DNA of 64,000 nt, from positions 1-64,000 of the forward strand of contig JAQGMC010000088.1 of the NCBI GenBank assembly GCA_028292545.1, given 5' to 3'. A program made the translations under genes and the position numbers. This stretch comes from Paucimonas sp. Lineage in GTDB: Bacteria > Pseudomonadota > Gammaproteobacteria > Burkholderiales > Burkholderiaceae_D. The notes under the pieces are model-generated. The model saw only the letters and a list, made by a program, of their open reading frames with translations, was not told the origin of the DNA and did not search any database. Position 1 is the stretch's first letter, and the number at the start of each line of letters is the position of its first letter. Of this stretch, positions 18,706 to 27,050 are shown one piece after another.

Positions 18706-18782
18706 GAGCGTTTGCCTGCCTTGGCTGCAAGTTTTCTGCTTCAGTCAACCAACGGTTCCCGAACAAGTCGACTCTCGTTATA

Positions 18783-18798
18783 CTGTATGCCTGTACAG
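18783..18798 (+). promoter_or_regulatory. LexA (SOS) box upstream of the PA0069-like radical SAM gene
   Basis: CTGTATGCCTGTACAG matches the CTGT-N8-ACAG LexA operator with all eight fixed positions correct. It overlaps a possible -10 element TATACT (18779-18784) and ends 17 bp before the ATG of the radical SAM gene, so bound LexA would block transcription. Confidence 0.8.
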
Positions 18799-18815
18799 TA
18801 TTCAGTGAGCGGTGT

Positions 18816-19952
18816 ATGCCCGAACCAGACCAAAAACCCGTAGCCTTCCTGAAAGGCCGCGGCGCCGTGTCCAACATGCAAGGCCGCTTTGAAGTCGATG
18901 CGCGTGAAGCTTTCGACGATGGCTGGTCGCCAACGGGGCCGAACGACGATCAAGCGGAGCAAGCGCCGCGGCTGAAAACCACGGTCGTAATGGAACAGGC
19001 CAAATCGATCCTGACCCGTAATGCCTCCCCTGACGTGCCCTTCAACGTGTCGCTCAATCCCTACCGCGGCTGCGAGCATGGTTGCGTCTACTGTTTCGCG
19101 CGCCCCTCGCACAGCTACCTGGGGCTGTCGCCCGGGCTGGATTTCGAAAGCAAGCTGTATGCGAAAGCCAACGCCGCCGACTTGCTGCGGCAAGCCCTGG
19201 CCAAACCTTCTTACGTGGCCGAACCGATTGCCATCGGCGTCAATACGGACGCTTACCAGCCCGTCGAGCGCAAGCTGGGCATCACGCGCCAAGTGCTGCA
19301 AGTGCTGCATGAAACGCGCCACCCGTTCGCCATGATCACCAAATCTTCATTGATCGAGCGCGACCTCGATCTGCTTTCCGAGATGGCTGCGCGGCGCCAG
19401 GCGGTGGCAGCGGTCACCATCACCACGCTCGATCCCGCAATTGCGCGCGTACTTGAGCCGCGCGCCGCCAGTCCGGAAAGACGCTTGCGCACAATCCGGG
19501 CCCTGGCTGACGCGGGCATACCGGTCGGGGTCAGCATTGCGCCAGTGATTCCTTTCATTACCGAGCCGGACCTGGAACGCGTGATGGCGGCAGCCGTGGA
19601 CGCCGGCGCGCACAGCGCAAGCTATATCGTGCTGCGCCTGCCGTGGGAAGTCAGTCCGCTGTTCCATGAATGGCTGCAGGCACATTTCCCTGACCGTGCC
19701 CAGCGCGTGATGAACCGGGTGCGCGACATGCGCGGCGGCAAGGAATACGACGCCGACTTCGCCCATCGCATGCATGGCGAAGGCTTGTGGGCAGACTTGA
19801 TACGCCAGCGCTTTGAAAAAGCTGCTGCCCGCCTGGGCATTGCCAATCGTGCGCGCAATTTTGCCGGGCTGGACCTGGGCCAGTTCAAGCCACCGCAGGC
19901 GCTTGAACGCCGGGGTCGGGCAACTGCAAAATCCCAGCTCGACTTGTTCTGA
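18816..19952 (+). CDS. PA0069-family radical SAM protein, probably SOS-controlled
   Basis: 378 residues. The NPYRGCEHGCVYCFARP motif gives Cys 86, 90 and 93 (CxxxCxxC) for the 4Fe-4S cluster that cleaves S-adenosylmethionine. Further family blocks: GVNTDAYQPVERKLGITRQVL, MITKSSLIERDLDLL, and RLPWEVSPLFHEWLQAHFPDRAQRVM. It resembles spore-photoproduct-lyase-type radical SAM proteins, but the reaction of this subfamily is not established. The start is ATG 18816, just after a LexA box; the longer upstream frame would run through the promoter. From general knowledge, PA0069 of Pseudomonas is listed in the LexA regulon, which fits the operator seen here. Confidence 0.92.
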   Translation: MPEPDQKPVAFLKGRGAVSNMQGRFEVDAREAFDDGWSPTGPNDDQAEQAPRLKTTVVMEQAKSILTRNASPDVPFNVSLNPYRGCEHGCVYCFARPSHSYLGLSPGLDFESKLYAKANAADLLRQALAKPSYVAEPIAIGVNTDAYQPVERKLGITRQVLQVLHETRHPFAMITKSSLIERDLDLLSEMAARRQAVAAVTITTLDPAIARVLEPRAASPERRLRTIRALADAGIPVGVSIAPVIPFITEPDLERVMAAAVDAGAHSASYIVLRLPWEVSPLFHEWLQAHFPDRAQRVMNRVRDMRGGKEYDADFAHRMHGEGLWADLIRQRFEKAAARLGIANRARNFAGLDLGQFKPPQALERRGRATAKSQLDLF

Positions 19953-19964
19953 ACCGCGGCCGCT

Positions 19965-20351
19965 TCAATGCGGTTGGGAGCGGCGCCGTTCCGGCCCGTC
20001 GTAATAGCCGGCCGGCGGTTCAAGTTCCATGCGCTCGACGATGTGGTTCCACATGGTGCGCATGTTGAGCACCTCTTGCGTGGGCAATTCGAAATTGATC
20101 CAGCCCAGGCCAGGATGGCGCAGGGACAACAGGCAGGCCTTGGTTTCCTTGTCCAGGCGGACGTGGTAAAGCGGGTTGTAGGAAACCGATGCGATTTGTT
20201 GCTGCTTGTCGGGCACCGGCTCCGGCATTTTGGCGCGCAAGTCAGACAGGACCTGCATCAGGTGATCGAGCTCGGTAGCGGACAGGTTGAGCGTTTCGGT
20301 GCCGACTTCGAGGTCGACCCTTCCATCTTCTTTCAATTTTCCGTTGAGCAT
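19965..20351 (-). CDS. Conserved-type hypothetical protein, 128 aa
   Basis: Begins MLNGKLKEDGRVDLEVGTETLNLSATELDHLMQVLSDLRAKM and ends with a charged tail (YYDGPERRRSQPH). The middle, YNPLYHVRLDKETKACLLSLRHPGLGWINFELP, looks like a small beta-sheet domain. There is no signal peptide or membrane helix, so a cytoplasmic location is likely. GAGAAACCC precedes the ATG. It is convergent with the radical SAM gene (12 bp between stops). Family not recognised; codon use and length make a real gene very likely. Confidence 0.8.
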   Translation of the reverse strand: MLNGKLKEDGRVDLEVGTETLNLSATELDHLMQVLSDLRAKMPEPVPDKQQQIASVSYNPLYHVRLDKETKACLLSLRHPGLGWINFELPTQEVLNMRTMWNHIVERMELEPPAGYYDGPERRRSQPH

Positions 20352-20503
20352 GGGTTTCTCGTGTCGTTCATTCCCTGTTCCGACCGCATTTGCGGGGACG
20401 CGTTCGACCGCCGCCAGCGCGGGCTTGCGAAGTGGACAGGTCTGGGTGAGAAAAGGGCGAAAAGGGCGTGGGTCAAGCAGGGTAGCGCTATCCGCGTGCA
20501 GCG

Positions 20504-21838
20504 TTAGCGCACTTCGCCAGGCGGCGTGGCCGGCATCCGGGCGTCGCCCAGCAACTCTTCTGGCGTGTCGGCTTCGGCCGGGGTTTCCTGGTCGAGGTGC
20601 TGGCGCAGGCGCGCAGTGTCAAGGTCGCCGCTCCATTTCGCCACCACCACGGTTGCCACGCCGTTGCCCACCAGATTGGTCAGCGCGCGCGCCTCAGACA
20701 TAAAGCGGTCGATGCCCAGGATCAGCGCCAGGCCGGTCACTGGCACATTGCCCACTGCTGACAGCGTCGCTGCCAGCACGATGAAGCCGCTGCCCGTGAC
20801 GCCGGCCGCACCCTTGGAAGTCAGCAGCAAGACCGCCAGCAGCGTCACTTGCTGCCCCAGGCTCAGCGGCGTGTCCGTCGCCTGTGCAATGAATACGGCT
20901 GCCATGGTCAGGTAGATCGAGGTGCCATCCAGGTTGAAGGAATAGCCGGTCGGGATCACTAGCCCGACCACGGATTTTTTGACGCCCAGGTTTTCCATCT
21001 TTGCCAGCATGCGCGGCAGCACCGATTCGGAACTCGAGGTGCCCAGCACGATGAACAATTCTTCCTTGATGTACTTGATGAACTTCCACACCGAAAAGCC
21101 GTGCAAGCGCGCGATGATGCCCAACACGACAAAGATGAAGATCAGGCAGGTTGCATAAAAAGTGCCCATCAGCTTGCCCAGGGAAACCAGGCTGCCGAGG
21201 CCATATTTGCCGATGGTGAAGGCCATTGCACCGAAGGCGCCGATCGGCGCCAGCTTCATGATGAAGCCGACGATGGCAAACAGCACATGCGAAAGCTTTT
21301 CGACGAAATCGAACACCAGCGTGCCCCGTCCGCCGAAGCGATGCAGCGCGAAGCCAAACAGCACCGAAAACAGCAGCACCTGCAATATGTCGCCCTTGGC
21401 AAAGGCATCCACCACGCTGGAAGGGATCACGTTGAGCAGGAAATCGGTCGTGCCTTGCATCTTGCCCGGGCCGACATAGGCCGATACGGTCCGCGCATCG
21501 AGCGTGCTGGGATCCACATGCATGCCGCGGCCTGGCTGGACAAGATTGACCAGCACCAGTCCTACGATCAGCGCGAAGCTGCTGACGACTTCGAAATAGA
21601 GCAGGGCCAGGCCGCCGGTCTTGCCGACCTTTTTCATGTCCTCCATGCCCGCAATGCCGACCACCACGGTGCAGAAGATGATGGGCGCGATCATCATCTT
21701 TATCAGCTTGATGAAAGCGTCGCCCAGCGGTTTCATGTCTGCGCCCAGGCTGGGCCGCAGGTAGCCCAGCGCCACGCCCAGCACAATCGCAACGATCACC
21801 TGGAAATAGAGTGACTTGAATAAAGCTGGCCTGGGCAT
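20504..21838 (-). CDS. dctA: C4-dicarboxylate:cation symporter DctA
   Basis: 444 residues from the ATG at KSLYFQ-type opening ([27 protein letters not shown]). DAACS-family motifs: [21 protein letters not shown], the hairpin serine motif [40 protein letters not shown], and [17 protein letters not shown] with [26 protein letters not shown]. Eight membrane helices are expected. It imports succinate, fumarate, malate and related acids with H+ or Na+. An upstream frame adds 29 residues but disrupts the usual N-terminus, so 21838 was chosen despite a weak ribosome-binding site. Confidence 0.95.
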   Translation of the reverse strand: MPRPALFKSLYFQVIVAIVLGVALGYLRPSLGADMKPLGDAFIKLIKMMIAPIIFCTVVVGIAGMEDMKKVGKTGGLALLYFEVVSSFALIVGLVLVNLVQPGRGMHVDPSTLDARTVSAYVGPGKMQGTTDFLLNVIPSSVVDAFAKGDILQVLLFSVLFGFALHRFGGRGTLVFDFVEKLSHVLFAIVGFIMKLAPIGAFGAMAFTIGKYGLGSLVSLGKLMGTFYATCLIFIFVVLGIIARLHGFSVWKFIKYIKEELFIVLGTSSSESVLPRMLAKMENLGVKKSVVGLVIPTGYSFNLDGTSIYLTMAAVFIAQATDTPLSLGQQVTLLAVLLLTSKGAAGVTGSGFIVLAATLSAVGNVPVTGLALILGIDRFMSEARALTNLVGNGVATVVVAKWSGDLDTARLRQHLDQETPAEADTPEELLGDARMPATPPGEVR

Positions 21839-22129
21839 GGGGGCACGCAAAACGAGTGACGATGGCTCGGCCGCAAGAAACCAGAAGTCGAAGGGGCCTA
21901 CAGTGGTGGACAAGCGGGGCTGCAACAGGTTCTTGCTGCCGCAGTCATTCCGGCAGGCCGCCGGTGGGAGGGGATGGGGTTGCCCGTGTCAGGAAAGAAG
22001 CGGGACGCAAGGGAGCGGCAATCGGGAAAGGGGAGGCCAGGTCCGACGTTTGTCAGCCGGCCTGGCAAGGCTGCAGGCGGCGCCGGATGCCCGCCTGCCT
22101 GCTGCGACCTTGTACGGCGTTGCCGCAGG

Positions 22130-23095
22130 TCAGCCTTCCGGCGTGACCTTGGCTTCCTTGACCACCTTGGCCCACTTGATGCGCTCGTTGTGCATGAATT
22201 CGCCAAACTTTTCGGCCGAGCCGCCGCCATCCTCTGCGCCATACTGCTCCATTTTCGCCATCACGTCCGGCATCGCCATGATGCGGTTGACGTCGTCGTT
22301 GATGCGCTTCACGGTGGCGGCAGGCAGCTTGCCGGGGCCGACCAGGCCGTACCATGTCGTGGCTTCGAAACCGGGGAAGCCCTGTTCTTCCATGGTCGGC
22401 ACGTTCGGGTAAGCCTTGGAGCGCTTGGTGCGGGTTTGCGCCAGTGCGATCACCTTGCCGCCTTTCACGTGCGGCGTGGCCGCGGTCATGGTGTCGAAGC
22501 TGTAGTTGATCTGCCCGGCGATCAAGTCCACCAGCATCGGGCCCGATCCCTTGTAGGGCACATGCAGCGCATCGACGCCGGCGCGCAGCTTGAACAGTTC
22601 GCAGGTCAGGTGCTGGCTTGACCCGATGCCAGCCGAACCGAAGGAGATCTTGCCGGGGTTGCGCTTGCAAGCCTCGACGATGCCCTTGACCGATTTGGCC
22701 TGCGCATCGTTGCAGATCAACAGGTTGGGCGTGACGCCGACCAGGGCGATGGGCGTGAAGTCGCGCTCGGCGTTATACGGCATGTTCGGCTGCAGACCGG
22801 GCGAGATGCCGTGGCTGTTGATATGGGCCATCAGCAGGGTATTGCCATCGGGAGGCTGCTTGGATACGTAGTCGGCTGCGATGACGCCAGCCGCGCCAGC
22901 CTTGTTTTCAATGACGACCGCGGTTTTCCACATTTCCGTCAGTTTCTGGCCGATGACCCGGGCCAGTGCATCGGTGCCGCCACCCGGCGGAAAACCGACG
23001 ATGATGCGCAAGGTTTGCTGTTGCGCGTGCACCCAGGGTGCGGCCAGCGTGGCGGCGCCGGCGGCTGCGGCCAATACAAAACTTCTGCGTTGCAT
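22130..23095 (-). CDS. Bug/TctC-family periplasmic solute-binding protein
   Basis: 321 residues, signal MQRRSFVLAAAAGAATLAAPWVHAQ with an RR near the start (Tat-like but minimal). Family blocks: RIIVGFPPGGGTDALARVIGQKL, ENKAGAAGVIAADYVSKQPPDGNT, FGSAGIGSSQHLTCELFKLRAGVDALHVPYKG and GLVGPGKLPAATVKRI. CAGGAGACACAGC precedes the ATG. Third orphan receptor of this family in the window; the distant dctA downstream is a different transporter type, so a functional link is not implied. Confidence 0.93.
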   Translation of the reverse strand: MQRRSFVLAAAAGAATLAAPWVHAQQQTLRIIVGFPPGGGTDALARVIGQKLTEMWKTAVVIENKAGAAGVIAADYVSKQPPDGNTLLMAHINSHGISPGLQPNMPYNAERDFTPIALVGVTPNLLICNDAQAKSVKGIVEACKRNPGKISFGSAGIGSSQHLTCELFKLRAGVDALHVPYKGSGPMLVDLIAGQINYSFDTMTAATPHVKGGKVIALAQTRTKRSKAYPNVPTMEEQGFPGFEATTWYGLVGPGKLPAATVKRINDDVNRIMAMPDVMAKMEQYGAEDGGGSAEKFGEFMHNERIKWAKVVKEAKVTPEG

Positions 23096-23456
23096 GCTGT
23101 GTCTCCTGAAGCCTCGTTTTGAAAACCTGTGCGTGGGCGAAAAACGGAATGCCTGCGCTATTTTTGCAAAAGACTAACACAGTAACTTGCGTGCTCGAAA
23201 TGACGCAGTGCAGGTATGCGCCAGGCTGTTGCGGGCATTCTGTCCGCCCTCCGAAAAACCGGGTCGCCGCGCAAGCTTGGGGCTCGCGCCTGGCTCAAGG
23301 GAGCCGCTTTACAGCAAGCTTTTTCACCAAGATTGATGGAGTCGGCAAACCGGTTGTCGGCTAAGCGAACTACGTCGCGTTTTCACATGTCCTTTATCAA
23401 TAGGGGCGGCGGGAAGAACACGGCGCCCGGCCGTTGTATCGATGAGGAGAGTGAAG
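23096..23456. other. Intergenic region (361 bp) between divergent genes
   Basis: Holds the divergent control regions of the Bug receptor (leftward) and the stress-type protein (rightward). No small gene with a ribosome-binding site, no strong hairpin and no clear -35/-10 pair could be picked out, apart from GATGAGGAG, which is the ribosome-binding site of the rightward gene. Confidence 0.5.
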
Positions 23457-25181
23457 ATGGAAAATGCAGTCATCGGCGTCTTTGACGACTATACCCATGC
23501 CCGGGACGCGGCAGATGCGTTGATTGCGGCAGGGTTTCGCACCTGGGCGGTACAAGTGACGCCCACGGAGGAATCGCATGAAGCGCGCCAGACCGCGCTG
23601 GATGACCGTCATCGGTACGCCAGTTCGGAGGGTTGGAGCATTGGGAATTTCTTCCGCTCCTTGTTCGGCGTGGATTCAGACCATGAGCACGCGCACTCTT
23701 ATTCCGAAGCCTTGAGGCGCGGCAGTTTCCTGGTTACCGTCGAAGCCGAAGGCGAAGACCAGATGAACCATGCGCGCGATGTCCTCGGCCAATTCCATCC
23801 CGTGGATATAGAGGAACGCGCTGCCCATTGGCGTTCCCATGGCTGGTCGCGGTATGAGCCGCACAGCGGGCCTTTGACACCGGAAGAAATACAAGCCGAG
23901 CGCAGCCGGCATGCTGCCCAGGCGTCGTCTACTGAAGGAAGCGGTCAGCGCGGCAACGCGGCGGTGCGCAGCTTCCAACGCATACGCGGCGGCGCTTCGC
24001 CGGGCGGCGGAAGTGATATCGGCGGCATGTCAGGCGGTGGCATCAGCGGCGACCAACCTGCGGTTCGCGCCGACATGGCGCCTGGCATCAGCGACACCAC
24101 GGGAGCCGGCGGCAGTGGCCTGCTGGCCGGCAGCGATTCCCTGACGGGCGACACGTCCGTATCCGGCGCGGATCAGTTGCAACGCCAGGCGAGCCAGGGT
24201 GCAGGAATGCCGCGTACCGGCAGCATGAGCGACATGGCAGCCATGAGCGGCGGGCCTGGCAGTGGCATGGGCACCGGCAGCGGCAGCGGCACGTCGGCCA
24301 GCAGCATGGGGATGGGCGGCGCCGACATGGGCAGCGCCAACATGGGTAGCACCAACATGGGTTCCACTGGCATTGGCAGCAACGGCACAGTTAGCAACGG
24401 CACAGGTACCAGCGGCATGGGCGGCAGCAGCATGGGTAGCAGCAGCCTGGGTGGGGACAGCGCAAGCCGCTCCGGCATGACGACCGGCAGCAGCGCGGCA
24501 GATGCGCAGTTAAGCGCCCATGCACAGTCGGGAGCCGGCAGCAGCCAGCAGCAACCTGGCATGGGCGAGGGCGCCGGCTATGGCAGCGACAAGACTTCGG
24601 TGGCAACCGGTTCCGGCGGAACACTGGGCAGCGTCACCGCCGACAACGCCGACTTGCATGAAAGCGCGATGCCCGGCGTAACCGGAAGCCAGGCTCGTAT
24701 GGGCGACAGCGACATGGGCAGCAATATCGGCGCCGATGGCACGCCGGCCGGCAGCCTGGGCACGCCGGGCGCCAGTACCGGCATGGCCGCAAACGACGTG
24801 CGCAGCAATGTGCGTGACCAAGTCATGGCTGAACCGCCGCGCGACACGGCGCACTTCACGCATCATGAGACCAGCGGCACGATGAGCAATGCCGCCATGC
24901 GTGACAGCACTGCACCTGATATCTATACGCTGGATTCGGATGCGGATTACCGCACGCACTGGCAGAAATCCGCGCACATGCTGGAAGGCCGCTACGAAGA
25001 CTTTGCGCCTGCCTATCGATTCGGCGCGGATCTGCGCAATAACGACACGCTCAAGGGCTATCACAGCTGGAACGAAGTCGAGCCCGAAGCCCGCCGCAAC
25101 TGGGAAAGCGGCAATGAGGGCTCGGCCTGGGAAAAGGCGAAAGAGGCAGTCCGCTTCGGCTGGGAGAGCCTGAAGAAGTAA
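23457..25181 (+). CDS. Large stress-type protein: YflT-like N-domain, repetitive linker, conserved C-domain
   Basis: 574 residues in three parts. Residues 1-~115 (MENAVIGVFDDYTHARDAADAL-AAGF, later SFLVTVEAEGEDQMNHARDVL) resemble the heat-induced YflT/YsnF N-terminal domain. Residues ~160-470 are a Gly/Ser/Met/Thr-rich linker with many MGS and GTG steps. The last ~75 residues (HWQKSAHMLEGRYEDFAPAYRFG, WNEVEPEARRNWESGN, WEKAKEAVRFGWESLKK) form a compact charged domain that often ends such general-stress proteins. GAGGAGAGTGAAG places the start at ATG 23457, not 23442. A strong terminator follows 8 bp after the stop. Likely cytoplasmic and stress-related by domain association. Confidence 0.88.
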   Translation: MENAVIGVFDDYTHARDAADALIAAGFRTWAVQVTPTEESHEARQTALDDRHRYASSEGWSIGNFFRSLFGVDSDHEHAHSYSEALRRGSFLVTVEAEGEDQMNHARDVLGQFHPVDIEERAAHWRSHGWSRYEPHSGPLTPEEIQAERSRHAAQASSTEGSGQRGNAAVRSFQRIRGGASPGGGSDIGGMSGGGISGDQPAVRADMAPGISDTTGAGGSGLLAGSDSLTGDTSVSGADQLQRQASQGAGMPRTGSMSDMAAMSGGPGSGMGTGSGSGTSASSMGMGGADMGSANMGSTNMGSTGIGSNGTVSNGTGTSGMGGSSMGSSSLGGDSASRSGMTTGSSAADAQLSAHAQSGAGSSQQQPGMGEGAGYGSDKTSVATGSGGTLGSVTADNADLHESAMPGVTGSQARMGDSDMGSNIGADGTPAGSLGTPGASTGMAANDVRSNVRDQVMAEPPRDTAHFTHHETSGTMSNAAMRDSTAPDIYTLDSDADYRTHWQKSAHMLEGRYEDFAPAYRFGADLRNNDTLKGYHSWNEVEPEARRNWESGNEGSAWEKAKEAVRFGWESLKK

Positions 25182-25189
25182 TGCTGTGC

Positions 25190-25224
25190 GGCGCGGCGGC
25201 GTTCTCCTTGCCGCTGCGCCTTTT
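25190..25224 (+). terminator. Intrinsic terminator of the stress-protein gene
   Basis: Eleven-pair GC-rich stem 25190-25200 / 25210-25220 (one G-T pair), 9-nt loop, then TTTT. It begins 8 bp after the stop codon. Confidence 0.85.
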
Positions 25225-25301
25225 CCCCCCTGCTATCTTGCCGTTCATGCTGACTTCTGCATCTGCGCCGCATCTGTTTCATTCCCGTTTGCATCATTGC
25301 T

Positions 25302-25337
25302 GTCACTGGCGAGCCACAAGGTGCTCGCCTCGGTGAC
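25302..25337 (+). other. Strong hairpin upstream of lipoprotein gene
   Basis: GTCAC and GTGAC flank an inner seven-pair stem GGCGAGC / GCTCGCC with an 8-nt loop. It is separate from the terminator at 25190. It may be a second terminator or a leader structure for the lipoprotein gene at 25445; there is no proper T-run right after it. Confidence 0.45.
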
Positions 25338-25444
25338 GGCTGTTTAAAAAACGCAAACGTTGCGCGCGCTTCCGGCCCCACACTGGTCAAAATAATAAAG
25401 AAGCAACAGTGAAGGGGGCCGGTGGGGACAGTATTGAGGGATTC

Positions 25445-26269
25445 ATGAAATCGGCATATGGCGTGTTATTGGCTTTGGCAATCAGCAGCGTAATGGCAGC
25501 ATGTGGAGGAGGCGGGGACGGCAGCAGCGCCGGTAGTGCCAGCGGCACAACCGCAACCGGTTCAAGCACCGGGGCCGGCACGACCGGCACGGGCATCGCA
25601 ACAGCAACGGGCAGCACCAGTTCAGGAACTGCAGATCCAGGCACGACTGGAACGGGTGGCACACCCTCGTCAACGCCGCCGTCTACACCTGCGCCGGTGA
25701 TCAATTCCGTTACCGCGCCGGCAGAAGGCACCCGCTTGGCGGGCACGACGGTCCTGACCATACAGGGTGAAAACATCCGCAATGCAGAACTGCTGCCGGC
25801 CACTGGCTTTGCGCCACAGCTGGGCCGCTTCGCAGCCGCGGCTGACGGTCGCTCCGCCACGCTTTCCTTTGATTCGACTGCCGTGCCGAACGGTCCGCTG
25901 ACGCTGCGCATCAGCGCCTGGAACCAGCCTGCAGGCACGGCCGGCGCAAGCGAAACGGTGGCTATGCCGGCCCGGACCTGGACCTTCGCCAATGATCCGC
26001 CGCCGGCAGGCAATGACGCGGGACGCACGGCGCGCTGCCAGCAAATGGGGTTTGCTTCCACCGCACCAGGAGCCGGCGACCCGGTGGTATGCATCACCGC
26101 CACCCGTACCTCGACCCCGGTGGCGCAGTGCACCGCCTTCGGCACTGGCTACGGCAGCCCGGAAGACTTGCTTGAAGTCTTGCGCAGCGGCGCGCGCATT
26201 TCCAAGCTGTATTGCCAGCCGGGCGCAAACAATGGCGTGCTGAACCCGGGTTGTTCCTGCCTGTCCTGA
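25445..26269 (+). CDS. Lipoprotein with Gly/Ser/Thr-rich stalk and Ig-like domain
   Basis: 274 residues. Signal MKSAYGVLLALAISSVMAAC with lipobox MAAC, then a ~70-residue Gly/Ser/Thr/Ala stalk of the kind that spaces a surface domain from the membrane. Next is an Ig-like or bacterial-surface domain (PVINSVTAPAEGTRLAGTTVLTIQGENIRN to TLRISAWNQ). The C-terminus has six cysteines (RCQQM, VVCITA, QCTAFG, LYCQP, GCSCLS), suggesting disulfides. GAGGGATTC precedes ATG 25445; a GTG 36 bp earlier would disrupt the signal. Likely outer-membrane or periplasmic; function unknown. Confidence 0.78.
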   Translation: MKSAYGVLLALAISSVMAACGGGGDGSSAGSASGTTATGSSTGAGTTGTGIATATGSTSSGTADPGTTGTGGTPSSTPPSTPAPVINSVTAPAEGTRLAGTTVLTIQGENIRNAELLPATGFAPQLGRFAAAADGRSATLSFDSTAVPNGPLTLRISAWNQPAGTAGASETVAMPARTWTFANDPPPAGNDAGRTARCQQMGFASTAPGAGDPVVCITATRTSTPVAQCTAFGTGYGSPEDLLEVLRSGARISKLYCQPGANNGVLNPGCSCLS

Positions 26270-26299
26270 CCGGTTATACCTGCTGCGGACGTGACGGCC

Positions 26300-26331
26300 G
26301 ACCTTGCGCAACTTGGCTGATGCGCAAGGTC
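26300..26331 (+). other. Perfect 11-bp inverted repeat after the lipoprotein gene
   Basis: GACCTTGCGCA and TGCGCAAGGTC flank a 10-nt loop, 30 bp after the lipoprotein stop. A TTTTTT run occurs 16 bp later rather than directly after the stem. It may be a weak terminator for the lipoprotein gene, lying before the cold-shock promoter. Confidence 0.55.
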
Positions 26332-26398
26332 GATTCGGCGCCCGCACTTTTTTGCGCCGGGCCACCACAAATGTTTAGGAAGTTCGGCCGGATGCATG

Positions 26399-26551
26399 TA
26401 TATTGCGTCCTGCACTCGCATCAAGTCGTACCCCTCGCTGGTCTCTTTCCTGTGTTGCTCGTCCAGAGCGATCCCCGTTTGACTCCCTTAGGTTACATCT
26501 CTTGGTTCCAGGTGCGTCCCGGCGCAAGCCATCCCATACAAAGGAAACAAC
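26399..26551 (+). promoter_or_regulatory. Promoter and long 5' leader of the cold-shock gene
   Basis: A TATATT -10-like box at 26399-26404 without a clear -35 would give a leader of about 140 nt. Long structured leaders are typical of csp mRNAs, where they sense temperature. AAAGGAAACAAC just before the ATG is the ribosome-binding site. Confidence 0.4.
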
Positions 26552-26761
26552 ATGAGCACACTTACCGGCACGGTCAAATGGTTTAACGACTCCAAGGGCT
26601 TCGGCTTCATCACCCCCGACAATGGCGGCGGCGACCTGTTTGCCCACTTCGGCGACATCCAGTCGACCGGCTTCAAGAGCCTGGCAGAAAACCAGCGCGT
26701 GTCGTTCGAACGCGCAACCGGCCCGAAGGGCGAAAAAGCTGTCAACATCACGCCGATCTGA
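26552..26761 (+). CDS. CspA-family cold-shock protein
   Basis: 69-residue single cold-shock domain. [20 protein letters not shown] carries RNP1 (KGFGFI), and DLFAHF is RNP2. It ends [20 protein letters not shown]. Binds single-stranded RNA or DNA and unwinds mRNA structure. AAAGGAAACAAC precedes the start. It is followed by ~190 nt of structured non-coding sequence ending in a strong terminator. RNP2 reads LFAHF instead of the commoner LFVHF, a small variation. Confidence 0.97.
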   Translation: MSTLTGTVKWFNDSKGFGFITPDNGGGDLFAHFGDIQSTGFKSLAENQRVSFERATGPKGEKAVNITPI

Positions 26762-26855
26762 AGCCTGCGCTTCAACGATCTGGCAACCAGTCATTCGCAG
26801 CCCAGGCGGACAGCAATGCCCGCCGGCACATGAACTAGCCCGCTCAGGGGACTGC

Positions 26856-26976
26856 ACACCGCGCAGATAGCGCGGGTCGCAAGCACCAGAAAAGAACAAC
26901 ACCTTGCAGATAGCAAGGGTAGCTCCGGACAGATTCATGAAGTGAATGGGAAACCTGCTTTCGAGCAGGTTTTTTT
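26856..26976 (+). ncRNA. Candidate structured RNA: two covarying hairpins plus terminator, downstream of csp
   Basis: Two 25-nt units, 26856-26880 and 26899-26923, share ACACC, the loop core GCAGATAGC and GGGT. Their stems differ in a compensatory way: CCGCG/CGCGG in the first, CCTTG/CAAGG in the second, with identical 7-nt loops CAGATAG. Four of the five differences preserve pairing, which is direct evidence for selected RNA structure. The unit lies after the csp stop and ends in an intrinsic terminator, so it could be a csp 3' UTR-derived sRNA or an independent one. The 5' end is not determined. Confidence 0.6.
26951..26976 (+). terminator. Strong intrinsic terminator with TTCG tetraloop
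   Basis: Nine perfect pairs, AAACCTGCT (26951-26959) with AGCAGGTTT (26964-26972), TTCG loop and a T-run to 26976. Ends the csp transcript and the candidate RNA. Confidence 0.9.
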
Positions 26977-27050
26977 ACGCCTGCAGCCAGCGTGCCTGCC
27001 GCACAGACGGGACGTCAGCGCGTCATGGCATGCCAGCGTGCGGCGCGGCC

